Made by a program: the position numbers and the translations under genes. The notes under the pieces were generated by a model. The model worked only from the letters and a program-made list of their open reading frames with translations, searched no databases and was not told the DNA's origin. This document shows, piece by piece, positions 55,455 through 62,663 of a DNA stretch of 64,000 nucleotides. Each line of letters begins with the position of its first letter. Positions within the stretch are counted from its first letter, which is position 1. Source of the stretch: Planctomycetota bacterium (GTDB taxonomy: Bacteria; Planctomycetota; UBA1135; GCA-002686595); NCBI GenBank assembly GCA_016779205.1, contig JADHOC010000004.1, forward strand, positions 124,001 through 188,000, read 5' to 3'.

Positions 55455-56612
55455 TCAGCCGCGCGCCTGCTCGTCGACGTAGGCGAGCTTGACGAACGGA
55501 CCGTTGAGGAACGTCTCCGTGGGCACCTCGGACTGGAGCAGCGGCCCCTTGTGTCCCCCCTCCAGCACGATGCGCAGGACCTCGGCGATGCCCGCCGCGG
55601 TGGTCGACTGGATCGCACGCAGCCGGCGCCCGCCGACCTCGATGCTCGGGCAGAAGAGCGCCGCCCGCTCGGCGCGGAGCGCCCCGTCCTTGTCCCGACC
55701 CTCGACCGAGGCGTAGACCACGACGAGGTCGTCCTCCACGTGCGGGATGGCGGCCTCCATGGCCTCCTGCAGGCGCGCCGGACGATCGTCACCCTCGGGG
55801 ATCCCCGCGAGGACACCCTCGACCCACTGGTAGTGGCCGGGGTGGCGGAGCGTCTTGTAGTCGAGGTCGCGGACCTTGCCCGCGAGGGCCTCGGGCAGGT
55901 CCGCCGCGCCGCCGGAGGTCAGGGCCTCCTCGAACGGGAAGCCGTGGAGCAGGACGGTCTTGCACTCCGTGAGCGACGGCAGCTCGACCGTCTTGAAGTC
56001 GCGGACGGCGATGGCGTCCTTGACGTATTCCGTGGCCACACCGACCGGGCTCCAGGTCCACCCGTAGAAGTGCGGCTCGGTGGCGTGGCGCGTGATGGCG
56101 CCCACCCGCATCTCCAGCTTGTCCACGGTGTCCACGCCCCAGCCCGCAGTGGCGCGCTGGAAGAGGTCGTTACCGAGGATGTTGATGTACCCCGGTGCGA
56201 GGCCGCACTGGAGCGCGAAGCAGGTCTCCGCGCCCTCGGCGATCCCGAGGACCTCGTTGGTCTCGGCCACGTACTCCGTCAGGTTGAGGTAGTGGCAGCC
56301 GTGCTCCTTCGCCAGTCGAGCCATGCGCGGAGCCTGGGCTCCGGGGAGGCAGTCGAGGATGGCGGACGCCCCGTCGAGGATGCCGCCCAGCTCGTCGCTG
56401 CTGCCGCTCGCGGGCATGGTGATCCCGCGGGCCGCCGGGGCATCGGTGGGCACGTCCACGTTGGCGAATGCGCACGCGTCGTCCGCCGCCGCCTGGGTGA
56501 GGTCGCCGAGGACCACCTCAGCCGCCATGCCCGCGTCGTTGCGGAGGAGCAGGGCGAGGGCACGGCCGATGCCGCCGGAACCGGCGATGAAGATGGTCGG
56601 ACGGTTGGACAT
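55455..56612 (-). CDS. Saccharopine-dehydrogenase-like NAD(P)-binding protein
   Basis: The 385-residue protein opens with a Rossmann motif (TIFIAGSGGIGRALALLL) and continues with the saccharopine dehydrogenase pattern: ILDCLPGAQAPRMARLAKEHGCHYLNLTEYV, FALQCGLAPGYINILGNDL and a C-terminal catalytic-like domain with RHPGHYQWVEGVL. Relatives reduce or oxidise opine-type links (saccharopine, carboxyspermidine) or act on unknown substrates. I cannot decide the substrate. The ATG at 56612 directly precedes the Rossmann strand; no Shine-Dalgarno. It lies downstream of the OsmC gene with a hairpin in the 216-base gap, and converges with the cytochrome gene. Confidence 0.82.
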   Translation of the reverse strand: MSNRPTIFIAGSGGIGRALALLLRNDAGMAAEVVLGDLTQAAADDACAFANVDVPTDAPAARGITMPASGSSDELGGILDGASAILDCLPGAQAPRMARLAKEHGCHYLNLTEYVAETNEVLGIAEGAETCFALQCGLAPGYINILGNDLFQRATAGWGVDTVDKLEMRVGAITRHATEPHFYGWTWSPVGVATEYVKDAIAVRDFKTVELPSLTECKTVLLHGFPFEEALTSGGAADLPEALAGKVRDLDYKTLRHPGHYQWVEGVLAGIPEGDDRPARLQEAMEAAIPHVEDDLVVVYASVEGRDKDGALRAERAALFCPSIEVGGRRLRAIQSTTAAGIAEVLRIVLEGGHKGPLLQSEVPTETFLNGPFVKLAYVDEQARG

Positions 56613-56786
56613 GAGAGCTCTGATGGGGTCTGGATTCCGGAAAACGGGCGAGGAGGATAGCCGATGGCCCCGCGGGCCGAGCCCCGGCGGAGGGCGATTC
56701 TGCCCCTCGGGCCGCCCCACGCCCGATGGGGAGTCGCAGGGCCGCCCCGGTGGCTCGTCCTGAGCGCGCCGTGACTCAGGCGGATA

Positions 56787-56804
56787 CGGGCTCCTCGGAG
56801 CCCG
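56787..56804 (-). terminator. Hairpin after the OsmC gene
   Basis: CGGGCTC (56787-56793) and GAGCCCG (56798-56804) pair around a CTCG tetraloop, 25 bases beyond the OsmC stop. There is no T run. It divides the OsmC gene from the saccharopine-dehydrogenase-like gene. Confidence 0.5.
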
Positions 56805-56828
56805 CCTCTCCGCCAGGCTGCCCCCCGA

Positions 56829-57242
56829 TCAGGCCTCGTCCCAGACGAACTCCACTGGCATCTCGACCGAGCTGCCGAGGGTCGCGTGCACCGGGCACCC
56901 GAGGGCCGCCTTCTCCAGCGCGGCCCGGGCCTGGGCGTCGAAGGCACCCGGGATCTTGATGGTCACCTCGATGCGCGCGATCCGCCGCACGGGGTCGGCG
57001 GCCATGACCTTGGTGGCCGAGGCCGTGGCGCGGGTGAGGTCCCACCCGTGCCGCTCGGCCACGATGCCCATGATCGTCAGCATGCACGAGGCCAACCCGG
57101 TGGCCACGAGGTCCGTGGGCGAGAACGACTCCCCCTTGCCCTGGTTGTCCACCGGCGCGTCCGTCACGAGGGTCGTGCCCGACTGGAGATGGCTCGCCTC
57201 GGTCCGAAGCTCACCGCGATAGCTGCTCTTGATCGTCGTCAT
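56829..57242 (-). CDS. OsmC-family protein (peroxiredoxin-like, YhfA type)
   Basis: The 137-residue protein has the OsmC/Ohr two-cysteine pattern: Cys53 in GLASCMLTIMGIVAERHGWDL and Cys116 in ALGCPVHATL. The surrounding FSPTDLVATGLASC is characteristic. OsmC/Ohr enzymes reduce organic hydroperoxides using these thiols in the cytoplasm. The ATG at 57242 lies 12 bases after the upstream amidohydrolase-like gene's stop, so they are likely co-transcribed; no Shine-Dalgarno is evident. Confidence 0.93.
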   Translation of the reverse strand: MTTIKSSYRGELRTEASHLQSGTTLVTDAPVDNQGKGESFSPTDLVATGLASCMLTIMGIVAERHGWDLTRATASATKVMAADPVRRIARIEVTIKIPGAFDAQARAALEKAALGCPVHATLGSSVEMPVEFVWDEA

Positions 57243-57254
57243 GGTGGTGGGCGC

Positions 57255-58958
57255 TCAGCGCGCATCGTGGAGGATCTCTCCGTTCACCACGGTCATCAGG
57301 ACCGTGGCCTCCAGGGCCCTCTGCGCGTCGCCCGCCCCGAGCTGGGTCAGGTCCACGTCGAGCACCGTGAGGTCGCCACCATAGCCCCTGGCGAGCAAGC
57401 CGCGGCGATCCTCCTGGGTCGCCGCGAACGCCGCCCCCGAGGTCATCCCGCCCAGCGCCTCGTTCGCGGTCAGCCCCTGACCCGGCAGGAATCCCGGGGC
57501 CCCGGGGGACGCCACCTTTCGGCGGCTCACGCCTGCGAAGAACGTCACCCTCGGGTCCCCAACCCCGGCGGGGTACCCGCTCCCGAGCGCGAGGGGCTGG
57601 GACGCGGCCACGAGCAAGCTCCGCCAGGGCTGAAGCCCGAGGACACGGTCCACCCCCAGCCGCGACGAAGCCCAGCCCACCTGACCGCCAAGCCGAGCCG
57701 GCTGAAGCGAGGGCACCGCCCCCAGCGACCTCAGGCGGTCACGCTCCACCGACGTCCAGACGTCGATCCCCTCCAGGCGCGGCCGGAGCCCGATGAAGGC
57801 GGGGACCTCCGCGCGGGCGCGCTCGAAGATGTCCAGCGCCTGCTGCACGGCCCGGTCGCCGGCGCAGCGGAGCGCTGGCTGACGCCCCGCGCGAGCCGCC
57901 TCGACCACCAGGTCACTCGCCCGCCCGAACGGGAGGGAGAGCTGGCCTCGGTCGCCCGGCGCGTCCGCATAAGCCCCCTCGAGGGCCGCGCCCCGTACCG
58001 CGAGGGACCCATCCAGACCGAGGGAGACCCCCACGACCTCGAAGCGGTCGGCCCCTGTGGGGTCCCGCTCCCATTGCCTCCATTGCTCCGGGGACGCCTC
58101 CACCCGCGCGTCGAGGAAGCCGACCACCCGGATCCGCAGCCGCCCATCGGCCCGCAGCAGCGCCAGCGCGCTCGCGCCCGCGGCGTCCAGGTCCCTGACG
58201 TGCACGCAGGTCACTCCCGCCCGCAGGAGGGACTCCTGGGCCCGCAGGATCCGTCGCGCTCGGGCCTCCGGGGACGGCGACGGGAGTGCGGCGGCGGCCG
58301 CCTCCGCTGCGTTTCCCTGCAGCCAACCGCCCGACGCCGCGGCAGCCTCGAGCTCGCACTCGGCCCAGCCCGCTCGGTTGAGGAGCAGCCCATCCCCCGA
58401 CCCGTCGCGGAGGGCCACCGGGTGCTCGGGGAACGCGCTGGAGATCGTCGCTGCGAGCTCGGCTCGCTCCAGGGCGGTGGCGCCGCCGGCGCGGGTCGAG
58501 TCCCATCCGAAGCCCTGGACCCAGCGGCCGGCGGGGAGCACGGCTGCCTGCTCCTGGAGCGCCTTCACAAGGCATCCGACCCCGTTGCACCCCGAGAGGT
58601 CCACCTGCTCCAGGTCGTAGCCGAGCCGCTCGAGCTGACCGCTGGCGTCCTGGAAGCCGGGGTAGACGAAGCCCCCCGTGAGGTCCACCCGCTGGGCGCG
58701 ACGGCCGGCGTCCGTGGAGGCGAGCTCCCCCTCGGCGCCAATCCCGACGACCCTCCCCCCCACGACGAGGATCGCGGTCCCGCGGTCCGGTCGCCTCAGG
58801 GCCTCGGCTCGCCTCCCGTCGAACCCAGCGAAGACCGTCGCCCCGGTGAAGAGGGTGCCCTCCTGCGCAGCAGGTCGCCCGAGGACCACCCCGGACCCGA
58901 CGGCGAGCACCGTCCCGAGGAGCGCGAGCCTGTGGAGGAGCCGGGGCGTGTGTCGCAT
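57255..58958 (-). CDS. Exported amidohydrolase-3 (YtcJ-like) fold protein lacking metal-binding residues
   Basis: The 567-residue product has a signal peptide (LLHRLALLGTVLAVGSGVVLG) and the overall YtcJ layout: LTGGFVYPGFQDASGQLERLG, RWVQGFGWDSTR, ALRCAGDRAVQQALDIFERA, RLEGIDVWTSVERDRLRSLGAVPSLQP, GSGYPAGVGDP, and a terminal GYGGDLTVLDVDLTQ. The metal-site residues are changed: the HxH after PGFxD is Ser106-Gly-Gln108, the His before GDRA is Arg364, RxEH ends in Gly397, and the GSD Asp is Gly461. The usual Lys position near residue 312 also differs. It should be catalytically dead in the classical sense, perhaps a binding protein. It precedes the OsmC gene. Confidence 0.8.
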   Translation of the reverse strand: MRHTPRLLHRLALLGTVLAVGSGVVLGRPAAQEGTLFTGATVFAGFDGRRAEALRRPDRGTAILVVGGRVVGIGAEGELASTDAGRRAQRVDLTGGFVYPGFQDASGQLERLGYDLEQVDLSGCNGVGCLVKALQEQAAVLPAGRWVQGFGWDSTRAGGATALERAELAATISSAFPEHPVALRDGSGDGLLLNRAGWAECELEAAAASGGWLQGNAAEAAAAALPSPSPEARARRILRAQESLLRAGVTCVHVRDLDAAGASALALLRADGRLRIRVVGFLDARVEASPEQWRQWERDPTGADRFEVVGVSLGLDGSLAVRGAALEGAYADAPGDRGQLSLPFGRASDLVVEAARAGRQPALRCAGDRAVQQALDIFERARAEVPAFIGLRPRLEGIDVWTSVERDRLRSLGAVPSLQPARLGGQVGWASSRLGVDRVLGLQPWRSLLVAASQPLALGSGYPAGVGDPRVTFFAGVSRRKVASPGAPGFLPGQGLTANEALGGMTSGAAFAATQEDRRGLLARGYGGDLTVLDVDLTQLGAGDAQRALEATVLMTVVNGEILHDAR

Positions 58959-59082
58959 GGGGAGAATCCGGAGCGGCCAGCGGCGTTGGAGCTCGGGCGA
59001 GGGCACGCCATGGTGCCCCGGCGACGGCACTAGGCGCAAGGTCTGCCCCACGGCTCGGCCCCCCTGCGGGCGCCTTCGAGGC

Positions 59083-59088
59083 TACACT
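59083..59088 (+). promoter_or_regulatory. -10 element for a probably leaderless SDR gene
   Basis: TACACT ends exactly 7 bases before the ATG at 59096. No Shine-Dalgarno and no clear -35. Confidence 0.45.
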
Positions 59089-59095
59089 CCCCCAC

Positions 59096-59860
59096 ATGAA
59101 CGATCAGACCGATCCCCTCCCGCTGGCGGGGCGACGCGCGCTGGTGACCGGAGCGTCATCAGGCATCGGGCGCGCCACGGCCAGGGCCCTGGCCGGGGCA
59201 GGCGCCAGCGTGCACCTGGTGGCGCGGCGCGAGGAGCGACTGGCGGAGCTCGCCGAAGAGCTCGGCGGGGACGCCACGTTCACCGCTGCGGACGTCCGCG
59301 ACGCCGGAGGGGTCTCCACCCTCTTCGAGGGCCAGGCCTTCGACCTCGTGGTCGCCAACGCCGGCCTCAGCAGGGGCGTGGCTCCCCTGCACGAAGGGGA
59401 CAGCGACGACTGGGCCGAGATGATCGACACCAACGTCAAGGGCGTGCTCCACACGGTGCGCGCCGCGCTCCCCGCGCTGCGCGCCGCCGGCCAGGGCGAC
59501 CTCGTCCTGCTCGGGAGCGTGGCCGGCCGCCAGGTCTACCCCGGGGGCAACGTGTACAACGCCTCCAAGCACGCGGTGCGGGCCATCTACGAGGCCCTGC
59601 GCCTGGATGAATTTGGATCGGGGATCCGCTTCACCACGGTGGACCCCGGCCTCGTGGAGACCGAGTTCAGCCTGGTCCGCCTCGGCGACCAGAATGCAGC
59701 CGACAGCGTCTACGAAGGGATGACCCCGCTCACCCCCGAAGACGTGGCGGACGCCATCCGCTACGCCGTCACCCGCCCCCCCCATGTGAACATCGGTGAG
59801 ATCGTCCTCTGGCCCACGGAACAGGCCAGCACCCGGGACGTCCACCGAAGCGGCCACTGA
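59096..59860 (+). CDS. Short-chain dehydrogenase/reductase (YdfG-like)
   Basis: The 254-residue enzyme has the classical SDR cofactor motif TGASSGIGRATARAL with HLVARREERLAEL, where the Arg residues favour NADP(H). It also has NAG at VVANAGLSRG, the catalytic Ser near GSVAGRQVYPGGN, and the active-site YNASKHAV. The C-terminal part (VRAIYEALRLDEFGSGIRFTTVDPGLVETEF) resembles YdfG, the 3-hydroxy acid/serine dehydrogenase group. Substrate is uncertain. It is followed after 25 bases by the S1 protein gene, so the two may be co-transcribed. Confidence 0.9.
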   Translation: MNDQTDPLPLAGRRALVTGASSGIGRATARALAGAGASVHLVARREERLAELAEELGGDATFTAADVRDAGGVSTLFEGQAFDLVVANAGLSRGVAPLHEGDSDDWAEMIDTNVKGVLHTVRAALPALRAAGQGDLVLLGSVAGRQVYPGGNVYNASKHAVRAIYEALRLDEFGSGIRFTTVDPGLVETEFSLVRLGDQNAADSVYEGMTPLTPEDVADAIRYAVTRPPHVNIGEIVLWPTEQASTRDVHRSGH

Positions 59861-59885
59861 GCCGACCCAACGAAGAAGAACCCCA

Positions 59886-61088
59886 ATGTCCCAAGACTCC
59901 CTCGACAAGGAAATCCAGGCTGCCCTCGACGGCGTCGACCTCCAGGCCCTCGGTAACTCGCCCGAGGAGGACGGCATGGACTCCGGCTCCAAGGCTGGAC
60001 GCGGCAAGGACGACCTCATGCCCGGCACTGTCGCCGGGGTCAGCGGCGACGACGTCATCGTGGACCTCGGCCCGCGGATGCAGGGGGTCTGCGCCCTCGT
60101 CGAGTTCGATGACAAGCCCAACGTCGGCGACCGCTTCCGCTTCATGCTGCGTGGCCGAGAGGACGACCTGTGGTTGCTCTCCATGCGCGCCGCCAAGGAG
60201 CTCGAGGCCTGGGAGCAGCTCGAGGTGGGCTCTCGCACCAAGGCGCGGGTCACGGGCCAGAACCAGGGTGGCCTCACCCTCAAGATCGGGGCCCACGAGG
60301 CGTTCATGCCCATGAGCCAGGTCTCGATCCGTCGGGACGTGGAGGGCTCCGAGATGCTCGGCCAGACCCTGGTCTGCGAGGTCATGGAGATCGACCGCTC
60401 CCGCAACCGCGTGCTGCTCTCCCGCCGCCGCGTCGAGGAGAGCGAGCGCATGGAGGCGATCGCCGAGAAAGTCGGCGGCCTCGAGCCCGGCGCGAAGATG
60501 AAGGGCAAGGTCATGCGGATCGAACCCTTCGGAGCCTTCGTCGACATCGGCGGCGTCGAGGGACTGGTCCACGTGAGCCAGATCTCCCGCCAGCGCGTGG
60601 AGAAGGTGGACGAGGTCCTCAAGGTCGGCCAGCAGGTCGACGTGATGATCCTCGAGCTCAAGGAGGGCGGGAGGAAGATCGCCCTCGGCATGAAGCAGCT
60701 CGAGCCCGACCCCTGGGACGAGGTGCCCCACAAGCTCAACATCGACGGCCAGGTCACCGGCAAGGTCACCCGCCTGATGGACTTCGGCGCCTTCGTGGAG
60801 GTGCTCCCCGGCGTCGAGGGGCTCCTGCACATCTCGCAGATCTCCACCGAGCGGGTGGTCAACCTGCAGAAGGTGCTCTCCGTCGGCGAGGAGGTGACGG
60901 TGCGCGTCACCTCGATCGACCCCGGGTCCCAGCGCATCAGCCTCTCCCGGCTGGATCCGCGCGGGGCTCAGATCGGCTCCGAGGACTCCGTGGAGACCTC
61001 GACGATCCAGCAGGCCCTCAACAGCTCGCGGGGCAACCTCGGGACCAACCTCGGGGACCTCTTCAAGAAGGCCCTCGGCGACAGCTGA
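59886..61088 (+). CDS. S1-domain RNA-binding protein with four S1 repeats
   Basis: The 400-residue protein has a 40-residue acidic leader (DKEIQAALDGVDLQALG) and then four S1/OB-fold domains at about 44-105, 115-180, 200-270 and 285-355. The third and fourth are the best conserved (GKVMRIEPFGAFVDIGGVEGLVHVSQIS, then GKVTRLMDFGAFVEVLPGVEGLLHISQIS). Ribosomal protein S1 has six domains in Escherichia coli and four in many other bacteria, so this could be the S1 homologue or a Tex/YfgO-like accessory factor. The C-terminal 45 residues are Ser/Asn/Gly-rich. The upstream AGAAGAA is a weak ribosome site. Confidence 0.88.
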   Translation: MSQDSLDKEIQAALDGVDLQALGNSPEEDGMDSGSKAGRGKDDLMPGTVAGVSGDDVIVDLGPRMQGVCALVEFDDKPNVGDRFRFMLRGREDDLWLLSMRAAKELEAWEQLEVGSRTKARVTGQNQGGLTLKIGAHEAFMPMSQVSIRRDVEGSEMLGQTLVCEVMEIDRSRNRVLLSRRRVEESERMEAIAEKVGGLEPGAKMKGKVMRIEPFGAFVDIGGVEGLVHVSQISRQRVEKVDEVLKVGQQVDVMILELKEGGRKIALGMKQLEPDPWDEVPHKLNIDGQVTGKVTRLMDFGAFVEVLPGVEGLLHISQISTERVVNLQKVLSVGEEVTVRVTSIDPGSQRISLSRLDPRGAQIGSEDSVETSTIQQALNSSRGNLGTNLGDLFKKALGDS

Positions 61089-61092
61089 GGGC

Positions 61093-61650
61093 TCAGGCCG
61101 CGGACAGCGGCCCGATGGGCAGGATCAGCAGGGCCTCCACGGGCGCGCCAGGTCCAAGACGGAAGGCGGCGCGGCTCACCAGGAGCGGCGCCCCTTCTTC
61201 GTAGTCGAGGCGCGGCGGGACCGACGCCTGGACTCCCTGGCACCCCTCGAAGTCCACCTTGACCGCAGAAGCGCCCTGGGTCCCCATGGCCGACTGGAGC
61301 GCCCCCGCGACGAATGAGCCGACCTCGAGGATCGCGTCCCGTAGCGGGCCGGTGATCTCGCCCTTGGCCTTGAGGTCCTCGATCTGCTGGGGGCCAGCCA
61401 TCATGAGGTTGCCACCGAGGCTGATCGACTCGTCGAGGGGCAGCATGAAGGCGCCGTGCTCGACCCGGGCTCCAGCCTCGAGCCCGAAGCGGAACGAGAC
61501 GTGGATGCCGCCGGCCGCCGCGGGTCGATCCGTGCGCTCCTCGACGGTGATCCCGCTCACCTCGATCTCGCTGTCGCTGAGCATCGAGAGGTCGCCGGCG
61601 ATCCGCCGGAACATCCTGGCGACGGTCGCGCCGTGTGATTCGAGGTCCAT
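61093..61650 (-). CDS. CheC/CheX-like protein of unknown function
   Basis: The 185-residue product resembles the CheC/FliY-N/CheX phosphatase fold: GAFMLPLDESISLGGNLMMA, then the helix LRDAILEVGSFVAGALQSAMG, where the usual E-x-x-N active-site pattern reads E-V-G-S. The Asn that helps CheX/CheC attack phospho-aspartate is therefore absent by my alignment. No chemotaxis gene is nearby. I used ATG 61650; GTG 61659 adds three residues. It converges on the S1 gene with four bases between the stops. Confidence 0.55.
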   Translation of the reverse strand: MDLESHGATVARMFRRIAGDLSMLSDSEIEVSGITVEERTDRPAAAGGIHVSFRFGLEAGARVEHGAFMLPLDESISLGGNLMMAGPQQIEDLKAKGEITGPLRDAILEVGSFVAGALQSAMGTQGASAVKVDFEGCQGVQASVPPRLDYEEGAPLLVSRAAFRLGPGAPVEALLILPIGPLSAA

Positions 61651-61768
61651 CTTCACCACGGGAGAGCCATCGTCCCGGCTCCCCGCGGATCTGAAGTCGC
61701 AGCCCTGGGCCCTGGCATCCGGCGGGGCACTGTCTCGCGTTGATCCACGGCCGGCGCCCGCAAGGACG

Positions 61769-62614
61769 CTAGTAGGACTCTTCTTCGCTGGGGAAGTCGC
61801 GACCCCGGACGTCCGCGGTGAAGCGCTCGAAGGCGCCGCGCATCTCGTCGGCGAAGTTGCCGTAGCGGCGCACGAACCGGGGGTTGAAGCGGGTGCAGAT
61901 CCCCAGCATGTCGTGGCTCACGAGGATCTGCCCGTCGCAGCCACCGCCGGCCCCGATCCCGATCACCGGAACGCTCACGCTCTCCGTCACCTCCTTGGCG
62001 AGGGCGGCGGGGACCTTCTCGAGGACGATGGAGAAGACGCCCGCCTGCTCCAGCAGCTTGGCGTCCCGGCGGAGCTCGTCCGCCTCCTCGTCATCCGTGG
62101 CGCGCACCTGGTAGGTCCCGAACTTGTGGATGGACTGCGGGGTGAGCCCGAGGTGCCCCATGACGGGGATGCCGACATCGACGATCCGGCGGACGGTCTC
62201 CGCCACCACGCGACCGCCCTCCAGCTTGACCGCCTCGGCGCCGGCCTCCTTCACCATGCGGCCCGCGTTGCGCAACGCCTCGTCGGAGTTCACCTGGTAC
62301 GACATGAAGGGCAGGTCTGCCACGACGAGCGCGCGCTCCACCCCGCGGCGGACGAGCGACGCGTGATAGACCATGTGCTCCATGGTGACGGTCACGGTGG
62401 TCTCCAGCCCCTGCATGACCGTGGACACCGAATCCCCGACGAGGATCAGGTCCACTCCCGCCTGGTCCAGCAGCTGGGCCATGGTGTAGTCGTAGGCCGT
62501 GAGCGCCGCGATGGGCGTGCCGGCCTCCTTCATCTGCGTCAGGAGGTTGGTCGTGACCTTGCGGCCGCTGAACTCCGTGGACTCGGCGTTGCCGTGCTCC
62601 GGGTGCTGGGACAT
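61769..62614 (-). CDS. panB: 3-methyl-2-oxobutanoate hydroxymethyltransferase
   Basis: PanB makes ketopantoate, the first committed step to pantothenate and CoA. The 281-residue enzyme has ALTAYDYTMAQLLDQAGVDLILVGDSVSTVMQG, the metal-site LPFMSY, EAVKLEGG, PVMGHLGLTPQSIHKFGTYQVRA, FSIVLEKVPAALAKEVT and GIGAGGGCDGQILVSHDMLG. All expected Mg and substrate residues are visible. ATG 62614 has TACAAC 7 bases upstream and no Shine-Dalgarno, suggesting its own leaderless transcript even though the flavoprotein gene lies 49 bases upstream on the same strand. panC and panD are not in the window. Confidence 0.96.
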   Translation of the reverse strand: MSQHPEHGNAESTEFSGRKVTTNLLTQMKEAGTPIAALTAYDYTMAQLLDQAGVDLILVGDSVSTVMQGLETTVTVTMEHMVYHASLVRRGVERALVVADLPFMSYQVNSDEALRNAGRMVKEAGAEAVKLEGGRVVAETVRRIVDVGIPVMGHLGLTPQSIHKFGTYQVRATDDEEADELRRDAKLLEQAGVFSIVLEKVPAALAKEVTESVSVPVIGIGAGGGCDGQILVSHDMLGICTRFNPRFVRRYGNFADEMRGAFERFTADVRGRDFPSEEESY

Positions 62615-62621
62615 GGACGAG

Positions 62622-62627
62622 GTTGTA
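62622..62627 (-). promoter_or_regulatory. -10 element for a probably leaderless panB mRNA
   Basis: TACAAC on the minus strand ends exactly 7 bases before the ATG at 62614. Four of six matches, no Shine-Dalgarno. Confidence 0.45.
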
Positions 62628-62663
62628 CCAACTCCGACAGCGCAGCGGCGGCGCGGGACGACA

